Assembly: GCA_965247225.1 (NCBI GenBank)
Contig: CBDFGT010000029.1
Coordinates: forward strand, 1-64,000
Direction: 5' to 3'
DNA from: CBDFGT01 sp965247225
GTDB taxonomy: Bacteria > Pseudomonadota > Alphaproteobacteria > Rhizobiales > Rhizobiaceae
Length of the DNA: 64,000 nucleotides
Positions 9,075 to 17,778 of this stretch are shown one piece after another. Under the pieces are notes generated by a model. That model was not told where the DNA came from, made no database searches, and saw nothing but the letters and a program-made list of their open reading frames with translations. A program made the position numbers and the translations under genes. Every line of letters begins with the position of its first letter. The first letter of the stretch is position 1.

Positions 9075-12000
9075 GCGGCACGATTCATCACAAGGGTGGT
9101 CGCATTGCAGGCAAAGGGCGTCTGACGCCCGCAAAAACCGCACGTTTTACCTTTGACGGCAAGAGTTACACCGCACTGGAGGGCGATACGATTGCCTCGG
9201 CGCTTTTGGCCAATGGCGTTCATCTGGCCGGACGCTCGTTCAAATATCACCGGCCACGCGGCATTGTCTCGGCTGGTCCGGAAGAGCCGAATGCGCTGAT
9301 GCAGGTGTCGCGCGATACCGCACGCAACCAGCCCAATGTGCGGGCCACGGTGCAGGAAGTTTTTGATGGCATGAAGGTGATGTCACAGAACCGCTGGCCG
9401 TCGCTTGCGGTCGATTTCGGTGCGGTCAACAATCTGTTGTCACCGTTTTTTGCTGCCGGTTTCTACTACAAAACCTTCATGTGGCCAAAGGCTGCCTGGG
9501 CGCATTTCTATGAGCCGCAGATCCGGGCTGCTGCCGGTCTTGGCCATGCACCGAAGGAAGCGGATCCTGATCATTATTCCAACCGTTTTGCCCATTGCGA
9601 TGTGCTGGTGGTTGGCGGCGGTGTTGCAGGTCTTGCGGCAGCCCTTGCTGCCGCAGAAGCTGGCGCAACAGTGATTATCTGCGACGAGCAGGCGCAGATG
9701 GGTGGTTCGCTGCATTTTGACAATTCCGTTACCATTGAGGGAAAACAGGGTTTTGCATGGGCACAGGCGACGATTGCGCGGCTTTCGGGCATGCGCAATG
9801 TCAGGGTTTTGAACCGCACGACGGCTTTTGGCTATTATGCCCAGAATTTTGTCGCGCTGGTAGAGCAGGTCAGCGAACATCTGGCCTTGCCAGGCCGCGA
9901 CGAGCCGCGTGAACGTCTCTGGCAGGTTCGCGCCAGACGGGTGATCCTGGCAACCGGTGCCATTGAACGCACCATGGTTTTCGCCAATAATGACCGTCCG
10001 GGCATTATGCTGGCATCTGCTGCCCGCACCTATCTCAATCATTATGGTGTGGCTGTCGGCTCGAAAGTCGGGGTGTTTACAGCGCATGATTCCGCTTATG
10101 AGGCGGCATTTGATCTGAAACGTGCAGGGATTTCGGTTCCGGCGATTGTTGACAGCCGTGAGGTGCCTGGCGAGGCGGTTCTGGCGGAAGCCAAGGCACT
10201 GGGCATTGATGTGCTGACAGGCCATAGCGTGATCGATACGTCCGGGCGCCTGCGGATCTCCTCGATGACGGTTGCCGGGAACGGCGGCTGGTCGCCGCGC
10301 AAGATTGCTGTCGATGCGTTGCTGATGTGTGCCGGCTGGACGCCTTCCGTACACCTGTTCTCGCAGTCCCGCGGCAAGCTGGCCTTTGACACGCAGACAC
10401 AACGTTTCGTGCCGGGTACCTATGCGCAGGATTGCCTGTCTGTCGGGGCGTGCAATGGCACGGACCTGTTGCAGTCCGTTGTTGAGGAAGCGCTGGCTGC
10501 CGGTGAACTGATGGCTGTTGCCTGTGGTCATACACCGTCTTCACGGATTGCCCTTTCTGCCGAGAGCGCCTTTGTGTGGACCGGCGGCATGGCCGGTGCG
10601 ACTGATGGTGCAGGGGCAGACAAGAATGTCATGGCCTTTGTGGATTACCAGAATGATGTCTGCGCCAAGGACATTCGCCTGGCGGTGCAGGAAGGCATGC
10701 ATTCCATCGAACATATCAAGCGCTTTACCACCAATGGCATGGCGACTGACCAGGGCAAGCTTTCCAATATTCATGGTCTGGCCATTGCGGCGGAAACCTT
10801 GGGCAAGGCAATACCTGAGGTGGGTCTCACCACCTTCCGTGCGCCCTATACGCCGGTCACCTTCGGCGCCATTGTCAACCATTCCCGCGGGAGCCTGTTT
10901 GATCCGACCCGCAAGACCCCGATACATGCCTGGCACGATGCGCAGGGTGCGGTGTTTGAAGATGTCGGACAGTGGAAACGTGCGTGGTTTTATCCGCGTG
11001 CCGGGGGAGGACATGCATCAGGCTGTCAACCGCGAATGCGTCACCGTGCGCAATGTGGCCGGTATGTTTGATGCCTCGACACTGGGCAAGATCGAGGTCG
11101 TTGGCCCGGATGCGGCTGAATTCCTCAACCTTATCTATACCAACAACTGGGATACGCTGAAACCGGGCCGCTGCCGCTATGGGATCATGCTGCGCGAAGA
11201 CGGGTTCATCTATGATGACGGTGTTGTCGGGCGTCTGGCCGATGACCGTTTTCATGTAACGACCACAACGGGCGGTGCTGCCCGTGTTATGAACCATATG
11301 GAAGACTATCTGCAGACGGAATTCCCGCATCTGCGGGTGTGGCTGACATCTGCTTCCGAGCAATGGGCCGTTATTGCCGTTCAGGGGCCAAAGGCGCGGG
11401 ACATTATTGCACCGCTGGTTGAGGGCATTGATGTGTCCAACGCGGCCTTGCCGCATATGTCTGTGCGTGAGGGCAAGATTTGCGGTGTGCCGACACGGCT
11501 TTTCCGCATGTCCTTTACCGGGGAAGCGGGCTTTGAGGTCAATGTGCCTGCCGATTATGGCCAGGCGGTCTGGGAAGCAATCTGGCAGCGGGCGGAGGCT
11601 GTGGGGGCCTGTGCCTATGGTACGGAAGCCATGCATATCCTGCGCGCTGAGAAAGGGCTATATCATTGTAGGGCAGGATACGGATGGAACCGTGACGCCG
11701 GATGATGCCGGTCTGGCATGGGCAGTTTCCAAAAAGAAGCCGGATTTTGTCGGCATTCGCGGGTTGAAGCGTTCTGACCTTGTCAAAAGCGGGCGCAAGC
11801 AGCTTGTTGGCCTCAAGACCAAGGATTCAAAAGTGGTTCTGGAAGAGGGCGCTCAGATTGTGGCGGATCCGAACCAGCCCGTACCGATGACCATGCTGGG
11901 CCATGTGACTTCGGCCTATTGGTCGGAAAATCTCAAAAGTTCGATTGCCATGGCGGTGATTGCCGGCGGACGCGACCGGATGGGTGAAACGCTTTACGTG

Positions 12001-12081
12001 CCGATGGCGGACAAGACCATAGCGGTTGAAGTGTGTGACGCTGTGTTTGTTGACAAGGAAGGAGGCCGCATCCATGGCTGA
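9071..12081 (+). pseudogene. soxA: Sarcosine oxidase subunit alpha, two frameshifts
   Basis: Large subunit (about 1002 aa when repaired) of heterotetrameric sarcosine oxidase, binding NAD+ and tetrahydrofolate. Frame 1 (9071 to about 11005) carries an N-terminal 2Fe-2S-like/SoxA domain and the Rossmann loop VLVVGGGVAGLAAALAAAEAGA. The chain then shifts at a GGGGG run (11003-11007), continues as EDMHQAVNRECVTVRNVAGM in an aminomethyltransferase (GcvT-like) domain, and shifts again at GGG (11655-11657) to YIIVGQDTDGTVTPDD and the normal C-terminus. Removing one G at each site restores an uninterrupted protein of the usual length. Because the flanking subunits are intact, sequencing error is as likely as real inactivation. 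It overlaps soxD by 4 and soxG by 8 bases. Confidence 0.92.
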
Positions 12082-12628
12082 TCTGGCGACGATGGCAAGA
12101 CGTGAGCCGCTTGCAGGCTTTCATGGTGGTTCGGCAGTGGCGCTGGTGACACCGGCAAAACCGGCTTCGCGCATGTCCTTGCGTGCAGGTGAAGATGCGG
12201 TTGCTGCGCTTTCAAAATCCCTTGGCATAGACCTTCCGACAAGGCCGAAGACATCATTTTCAGCCGGTGGTCGCTCTGCCCTGTGGCTTGGTCCCGATGA
12301 ATGGTTGCTGATCGGCCCCGAGGGCGATGATCTGGTGGGCTCTGCATCCAAGGCCGGCGTGGTGCATTCGGCCACGGATGTTTCGCAGCGCAACACGGCG
12401 ATTGTCGTATCCGGTTCAAAGGCGCGTGATGCCATCAACAGCGCCTGCCCTCAGGATCTGTCGCTTGCGGCATTCCCGGTTGGTGCATGCTCACGCACGG
12501 TATTGGGCAAGATCGAGATCGTGCTCTACCGTACGGCGCAGGATTCTTTCCGTGTTGAATGCTGGCGGTCGTTTTCAGCCTACGCATTTGAAATGCTCAA
12601 GCATGGTGCGGAAGACGCCGCGCAGTAA
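12074..12628 (+). CDS. soxG: Sarcosine oxidase subunit gamma
   Basis: Gamma subunit of heterotetrameric sarcosine oxidase, 184 aa, related to the C-terminal half of GcvT-type folds. Family-typical segments are LWLGPDEWLLIGP and HSATDVSQRNTAIVVSG. The ATG at 12074 has GGAGG at 12060-12064, and the gene starts 8 bases inside the soxA end, which supports translational coupling. Last gene of the operon, convergent with the MaoC-like gene 35 bases downstream. Confidence 0.93.
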   Translation: MADLATMARREPLAGFHGGSAVALVTPAKPASRMSLRAGEDAVAALSKSLGIDLPTRPKTSFSAGGRSALWLGPDEWLLIGPEGDDLVGSASKAGVVHSATDVSQRNTAIVVSGSKARDAINSACPQDLSLAAFPVGACSRTVLGKIEIVLYRTAQDSFRVECWRSFSAYAFEMLKHGAEDAAQ

Positions 12629-12663
12629 GGACAACGGCGTCATCACTGAGGGTTTCTGGTGGT

Positions 12664-13149
12664 TCAGGCGTCTGCCGGAAGATCCTTCGGGTCAAACTGG
12701 ATAATGGTCAGCCAGTTGGCGGTGAGCGCCGGTTTGCGTTCGCCCTCGATGTCTATGGTCACATCATAGGTAATCATCAGCATTCCGGGGCCGCGATAAC
12801 GGGCGCTGGCCATTGAAAAGCGACCGCGAACCCTGGCGCCGGACCTGACCGGAGTCATGAAGCGGATTTTGTCAAAACCATAGTTGATGGCAAAGGTCTG
12901 CTCGCGGATGGATGGCAGGCAATTGTAATTCATGGCTGACAGAAGTGACAGGGACAGGAAGCCGTGGGCAATGGTGCCGCCAAACGGGGTTTCTGCGGCC
13001 CTTACCGGATCGACATGGATAAACTGGTGATCCAGTGTGGCATCAGCGAAAGTGTCAATCATGCCCTGATCCACCATAATCCAGTCGGAAACGCCAATCT
13101 CATGACCGATCATGGGTTTGATGTCAGACAGGGAAATGTCTCTTGGCAT
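12664..13149 (-). CDS. MaoC-like dehydratase (R-specific enoyl-CoA hydratase family)
   Basis: A 161-aa single hot-dog-fold protein of the MaoC/NodN hydratase family, which hydrates 2-enoyl-CoA to (R)-3-hydroxyacyl-CoA. The hydratase-2 signature is clear: FADATLDHQFIHVD followed by PFGGTIAHGFLSLSLL, with the catalytic Asp and His in the first segment. The start at 13149 (MPRDISLSDI) is preferred because GGAG lies 6 bases upstream; the longer 13161 start would bury it. The physiological substrate is unknown; roles in polyhydroxyalkanoate precursor supply or acyl-chain breakdown are possible. Confidence 0.88.
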   Translation of the reverse strand: MPRDISLSDIKPMIGHEIGVSDWIMVDQGMIDTFADATLDHQFIHVDPVRAAETPFGGTIAHGFLSLSLLSAMNYNCLPSIREQTFAINYGFDKIRFMTPVRSGARVRGRFSMASARYRGPGMLMITYDVTIDIEGERKPALTANWLTIIQFDPKDLPADA

Positions 13150-13245
13150 GACAGACTCCAAATAGTGTTTGGCCGTTTTATAGTCTGAATGTCTTTAAAA
13201 CATGGCAATGCTGATGGTTAAGGGGAACTGATTGTCAAGCGTGTT

Positions 13246-15273
13246 TCATAACACGGAAAAGCGATGTGCAAAGCTGACCGAGCGTGGCGGCAACTGGCTC
13301 AAGTCCAGCACAGTGCGGCCCAGGGCGTCGATCCAGATTTCATCCGCGTTTGAAGAGAGCCGAACATTCACCGGATTATGGCTGCGATTGAAGATGACAG
13401 ACAGAAAGATGGTTTCTCCTGTTTCTGTATCGCCGGTCCTGAGGCGCATGACCAGACAGTCGGCCCAGGGATTTTCCCAGTCGGCTATCGTCATGGGCTG
13501 GCCGCTGGCAGACAGCCATTCGATATCCTGATCCTGTCCGGTAAAAAATCGTGTGTCTGAAAACACGGAAAAGCGTTTCCGCAGGGCCGAAAGGCCGCTC
13601 ACATGGTGCAGAATCTCGCCGTCAACGTTTGTCCAGTCCAGCCATGTGATGGCATTGTCCTGCGCATAGGCATTGTTGTTGCCATTCTGGCTGCGGCCCA
13701 TTTCATCGCCAGCCGTCAGCATGATGGTTCCACGCGAGGCAAAAAGCGATGATAACATTGCCATGACATCGGTTTTGCGGGCTTTTTGAACGTCGGGATT
13801 GTCTGTCGGTCCCTCAATGCCATTGTTCCAGGAATGGTTGTCGTTATGGCCATCGCGATTGTTTTCGCCATTGCCCTCATTGTGCTTTTCGCGACAGGAA
13901 ACCACATCCATCAGCGTAAAACCGTCATGAGCCGCCAGAAAATTCACACTGCGGGTTTCAAGGGCCGCATCACGGCTGAAATGATTGGACGAACCTGCCA
14001 GAACCGTTGCGAGTTTGCCGATCATGTGGTCGTCACCGCGCCAGAACATGCGCATGTCATCGCGGGCCCGGTCGTTCCATTCCAGAAAGGGTGCCGGAAA
14101 ATTGCCAAGCTGGTAACCGCCGGGTCCAATGTCCCAGGGTTCGGCAATCAGAATGCGGTCTGCCAGAAGCGGGTCGGAAATCATGGCGGTCAGGAGATCG
14201 GCATTTTCGGAGAACCCGCTCATGCTGCGCCCCAGAATGCTCGCCAGATCGAAGCGGAATCCATCAACACCGGCATGGCGGACAAAATGCCTTAGACTGT
14301 CCAGCACCAGATCCTGCACAACGGGGTGGTCGCAGGCCAGCGTATTGCCGCAGCCTGCGTCATTGACAAGCTCTCCCGGGCGGTCAGGGAGATGCCGGTA
14401 ATAGGCAAGATTATCCAGCCCGCGCATGGAAAGCGTCGGCCCGAACACATCGCTTTCGCCGGTATGATTGAAGACCAGATCCAGCACCACACCGATGCCA
14501 TTTTCCTGCAAGGTGGCGACGGTCCGGCGTAACTCCGCCATGCCTCCCGGCACCAGCTGAGGGTCCAGCGCCATCAGTGCCACCGGATTGTAACCCCAGC
14601 TGTTTGTCAGGCCAAGCGGCTGCAAATGGCGCTCGTCAATCTTTGCGGTAACCGGCATGAGTTCCACTACAGAAACGCCGATATGTTTGAGATGGGCAAT
14701 AACGGACGGGTGGGCAAGGGCTGCAACCGTGCCGCGGATGTCTGCCGGAATATCGGGGTGCAAAATGGTAAAAGGGCGCACTGCGATCTCGTAGATCAGT
14801 CCGCCCCTGACATGAGCGGGGGGCAATGGCGATATCGGCTCGTCGCTTGTAACAACGGCTTTGGGCACAATCCTGGATGTGTCCTCATTGTAGATGCCCA
14901 GCCTCCGGTCATATATGAAACTGCGGTCGAGCTGTTTTGCATAGGGATCCACCAGCAGCTTGGCAGCATCGAACCACAGGCCGTGATTCGGTGAGTAGAG
15001 CCCGTGCGCACGGTAGCCATAACGTGCGCCCTCGCCAATGCCTTTGACCAGCAGGTGGTGTATATTGTTCCCGTCACGGCTCATGGGCAGGCTGGTTTCG
15101 CCCTCATCATCAAACAGGCACAGATCAATATGGCTGGCATGTTTGGACCAGACCGCAAATTCCGTTCCGTTGTCCACAATATGTGCGCCAAGTTTTCTGT
15201 GCGGCACGGCGTTTCCCCCTGAAGGACATGATGTCGTGGCATTTATTGTGGAGAGGAACATGGTTGGACGCAA
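13246..15273 (-). CDS. glgX: Glycogen debranching enzyme GlgX
   Basis: Isoamylase-type debranching enzyme, 675 aa, hydrolysing alpha-1,6 branches of glycogen limit dextrins left by GlgP. The N-terminal CBM48 domain (about 25-120) precedes a GH13 barrel with VLDLVFNHTGE, the nucleophile motif DGFRFDLASIL, the acid/base segment ILIAEPWDIGPGGYQLG, and LAAHDGFTLMDVVSC. The GlgX-typical EKHNEGNGENNRDG loop follows. It lies 60 bases after the helix-turn-helix citrate-synthase gene, on the same strand, and is cut off from the rest of the glg operon by the divergent citrate-synthase pair. Confidence 0.95.
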   Translation of the reverse strand: MRPTMFLSTINATTSCPSGGNAVPHRKLGAHIVDNGTEFAVWSKHASHIDLCLFDDEGETSLPMSRDGNNIHHLLVKGIGEGARYGYRAHGLYSPNHGLWFDAAKLLVDPYAKQLDRSFIYDRRLGIYNEDTSRIVPKAVVTSDEPISPLPPAHVRGGLIYEIAVRPFTILHPDIPADIRGTVAALAHPSVIAHLKHIGVSVVELMPVTAKIDERHLQPLGLTNSWGYNPVALMALDPQLVPGGMAELRRTVATLQENGIGVVLDLVFNHTGESDVFGPTLSMRGLDNLAYYRHLPDRPGELVNDAGCGNTLACDHPVVQDLVLDSLRHFVRHAGVDGFRFDLASILGRSMSGFSENADLLTAMISDPLLADRILIAEPWDIGPGGYQLGNFPAPFLEWNDRARDDMRMFWRGDDHMIGKLATVLAGSSNHFSRDAALETRSVNFLAAHDGFTLMDVVSCREKHNEGNGENNRDGHNDNHSWNNGIEGPTDNPDVQKARKTDVMAMLSSLFASRGTIMLTAGDEMGRSQNGNNNAYAQDNAITWLDWTNVDGEILHHVSGLSALRKRFSVFSDTRFFTGQDQDIEWLSASGQPMTIADWENPWADCLVMRLRTGDTETGETIFLSVIFNRSHNPVNVRLSSNADEIWIDALGRTVLDLSQLPPRSVSFAHRFSVL

Positions 15274-15333
15274 GAGGCGAAACGGAAAATGCTCATCATG
15301 ACAGATGGCCGTTTGACGGGCCGTTTTCAGGCT

Positions 15334-16551
15334 TCAAATCATGTCCGCGACCTGTTTTCGCGCCGGTGCCGGTCCGGTATAGCGGGCGCGGGGGCGGATG
15401 AGCACGCCTGCATCCTGTTGCTCGATGGCATGTGCAATCCATCCGGCTGTCCGGGCAATGGCAAAGATGGCCATCTCATGGCCCACAGGCAATTCCAGCA
15501 TATGCGTGAGCACAGCCAGCGCATAGTCTATAGTCGGAAACAGGCCGGTTGCCTCGCGGATACGCCCGGGAGCCTCGACAGTCAGCCGTTCGTTTGCACC
15601 GGCATGCTGCAGGGCAGCCAGCAGGTTTTCGGCGCGGGGATCACTGTTTTCATAGACAGCATGGCCGAAGCCCGGAAAACGTTCACCCAGCGCCGTTCTT
15701 TCGCGGATGTTTGCGGCAAGATCGCCTTCGGACAAAGCCCGCACGAGCCTTGCTGCCAGCGGTCCGGCTCCGCCATGACGCGGGCCTTTCAGGGCGGCAA
15801 GGCCTGCCGTCGTCGCGTCGTAGAGATTGAGACCTGTCGAGACCGCGCACCGAACAGTATAGGCTGATGCATTCAGTTCATGCTCGGCCAGAAGCACAAG
15901 GGACCGGCGGATCAAGGCTTCGGCTGTCCGGTTTCCCGGTGCCCATGCCCTGGAGATCTGCCGGTGTATGGGATCAGGGGAGGGCTGCGTCTTCAGGATG
16001 GCGGCGGTTGCAAGCCGCATGACGCGGGCTCCGGTCTGCGCCCGTCCCATGACAGACCTGTTGAAAGCGCCGGGGTCGTCTTCACCGGCAATGGCAACCA
16101 TGGCGATGGCCCTTGTCAGTGCGGAATGGCCTGCAAGGGCCGCCGCTGCCTGGAGAAGGGCGTCCGTCATCAGCGGAATATTGTGGGCTGTGAAGGGATT
16201 GGAATCCGCAATGTTCCAGAGCAGTGTTGCGGTTTCTTCCAGTGTTGCCTGTGCCGCAAGGCTTGTTGCCAGCACACCGCGATAGAGCGGACCCTGCGCC
16301 GTGATCGTTGAAATGGCGGAATCCATAATCGATCCGTCCGCCTCAGCCTGCCTGCCTGCGCCATAAGGCGCGCGCCTGTTCTTCAGTGCCCGGACGTCAT
16401 CGGCGCGATAGCGCTTGCTGCGCGAATCAGCCGTCGGTTCGGAGCGGATCAGACCCCTGCTGACATAGGCGTAAAGGGTTGCCGACGATACCGAGAGCTC
16501 GGCGGCGGCCTCCGGGGCGGTCAGATAAAGAGAATCAGCATCTTTTTTCAT
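15334..16551 (-). CDS. Citrate-synthase-fold protein with N-terminal helix-turn-helix
   Basis: A 405-aa fusion. Residues about 8-60 look like a MerR-type excisionase/HTH domain (LTAPEAAAELSVSSATLYAYVSRGLI, then RSKRYRADDVRALKNR). The remainder is a citrate synthase domain keeping GPRHGGAG and GFGHAVYENSDPRAENLL (the two catalytic His regions) and an Asp in FPTIDYALAVL. ATG 16551 is preferred to the upstream TTG (16569), although neither has a clear ribosome site. The start codon lies inside a perfect 16-bp inverted repeat shared with the divergent citrate synthase gene. Inference: a transcription factor that senses an acyl-CoA or oxo-acid through the citrate-synthase fold and represses both genes. 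The role is not established here. Confidence 0.85.
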   Translation of the reverse strand: MKKDADSLYLTAPEAAAELSVSSATLYAYVSRGLIRSEPTADSRSKRYRADDVRALKNRRAPYGAGRQAEADGSIMDSAISTITAQGPLYRGVLATSLAAQATLEETATLLWNIADSNPFTAHNIPLMTDALLQAAAALAGHSALTRAIAMVAIAGEDDPGAFNRSVMGRAQTGARVMRLATAAILKTQPSPDPIHRQISRAWAPGNRTAEALIRRSLVLLAEHELNASAYTVRCAVSTGLNLYDATTAGLAALKGPRHGGAGPLAARLVRALSEGDLAANIRERTALGERFPGFGHAVYENSDPRAENLLAALQHAGANERLTVEAPGRIREATGLFPTIDYALAVLTHMLELPVGHEMAIFAIARTAGWIAHAIEQQDAGVLIRPRARYTGPAPARKQVADMI

Positions 16552-16587
16552 ATTGATCAAGCTAATCAAGATTGATCAATATGAAAA
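16545..16587. promoter_or_regulatory. Perfect 16-bp inverted repeat, putative operator
   Basis: TTTTCATATTGATCAA (16545-16560) and its exact reverse complement TTGATCAATATGAAAA (16572-16587) flank an 11-base spacer. Each arm contains the self-complementary core TTGATCAA. The element covers the start codon of the HTH-citrate synthase gene and lies 43 bases before the divergent citrate synthase start, as expected for an autoregulated divergent promoter. Binding is inferred, not shown. Confidence 0.75.
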
Positions 16588-16629
16588 GAGGTGCATGCTG
16601 GCGGTACAGAGTCAAGAAGGGATTTATTC

Positions 16630-17718
16630 ATGAATATCCAGTCCACGCCGATGGCAGGTCTCGATGGTGTCGTTGCTGCTGAAACCGTTCTTTCCGATGT
16701 TGACGGAATGAAGGGGGAACTGATCATCGCCGGTTCCCGCGTCGGTGACCTGGCATTCACCACAGATTTTGAAAGTCTTGTTGCGCGGCTCTGGTCGCTT
16801 GCCGGAAAGGAGGAATGGACGCCGGAACATGTTCGCAACCAGCTTGCAGAGGCGCGGATCAGGGCCTTTGCCATGCTGCCGTCGATCTTTCCGGTCAGCG
16901 ATGGCATGCCGGTCGTGGATGGTTTCAGGGCCGCGGTCGCAGCCCTTCGCCCGCAGCCCGGCCTCGCCCCTGCCATAACCCTTCTGGGTGCCATGCCGGT
17001 GATTGCGGCAGCGCTGGTCCGTCGTGCGGGCGGGGCCGAAGCGGTGGCTCCCCATGGAGATCTTGGACACGCGGCCGACTTTCTGTCCATGCTGCGCGGA
17101 GACGCTGCCAGCAAGGATGAGGCAGCAGCGCTGAATGCCTATCTCGTGACGGTCTCTGACCATGGAATGAATGCATCGACCTTTGCCGGCCGTGTCGTAG
17201 CCTCAACCGGTGCAGATTTTTTCATGGCTGTCACCGCTGCCTATTGTGCCCTGAGCGGGCCTCTGCATGGGGGTGCTCCCGAGCCCGTTCTCAATATGCT
17301 GGATGCGATCGCGACAGAGGACAGGATCATGCCATGGATTGATGATGCGCTTTCGCGCGGCGAACGGCTGATGGGTTTTGGTCACCGCATTTACCGCGTC
17401 CGTGACCCGCGCGCCGATGTGCTCAAATCCGCGTTTGAAAGACTGGGGCAGGGCAGCACGGATTCCAGTTTTCCGGCCAAAGTCGAGGCCTATGCCCGTG
17501 TTGCCCTGGCGCGTCACAAACCGGATCGCAAGCTGGACACAAATGTCGAGTTCTATACGGCCATTTTGCTGGATGCGCTTAAAATACCGCGTCAGGCCTT
17601 CACTCCGGTGTTTGCGGCAGCCCGCACGGCGGGCTGGATTGCCCATGCCATGGAACAGCAGGCCCATGGTCGGCTTCTGCGTCCGGCCGCCGCCTACCGT
17701 GGCAGCAGGCCGGACTGA
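16630..17718 (+). CDS. Citrate/2-methylcitrate synthase-like protein
   Basis: A 362-aa citrate-synthase family protein without a DNA-binding domain, divergent from the HTH fusion. It retains GPLHGGAPEPVLNML and MGFGHRIYRVRDPRADVL with the two catalytic histidines and ends in AGWIAHAMEQQAHGRLLRP. At the third catalytic position the usual NVDFY is NVEFY (Glu for Asp), a variant also seen in some other citrate-synthase-like proteins. The start at 16630 (MNIQSTPM) follows a weak AAGGGA site. It is probably not the housekeeping GltA, which is longer. Whether it makes citrate, methylcitrate or another product is unknown. Confidence 0.85.
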   Translation: MNIQSTPMAGLDGVVAAETVLSDVDGMKGELIIAGSRVGDLAFTTDFESLVARLWSLAGKEEWTPEHVRNQLAEARIRAFAMLPSIFPVSDGMPVVDGFRAAVAALRPQPGLAPAITLLGAMPVIAAALVRRAGGAEAVAPHGDLGHAADFLSMLRGDAASKDEAAALNAYLVTVSDHGMNASTFAGRVVASTGADFFMAVTAAYCALSGPLHGGAPEPVLNMLDAIATEDRIMPWIDDALSRGERLMGFGHRIYRVRDPRADVLKSAFERLGQGSTDSSFPAKVEAYARVALARHKPDRKLDTNVEFYTAILLDALKIPRQAFTPVFAAARTAGWIAHAMEQQAHGRLLRPAAAYRGSRPD

Positions 17719-17778
17719 AAACCGAACCCCGCAACCCCTGGCTTCGGGATTTGTTCTGCCTGCCGTCGACCTCTTTTG

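Noticed and set aside
9440..10531. 363-codon open frame on the minus strand
   Set aside because: Antisense to soxA, low-complexity composition, no domain.
11003..11657. Programmed ribosomal frameshifting in soxA
   Set aside because: The sites are simple G runs without a slippery heptamer plus structure, homologues are single frame, and similar indels occur in unrelated genes here.
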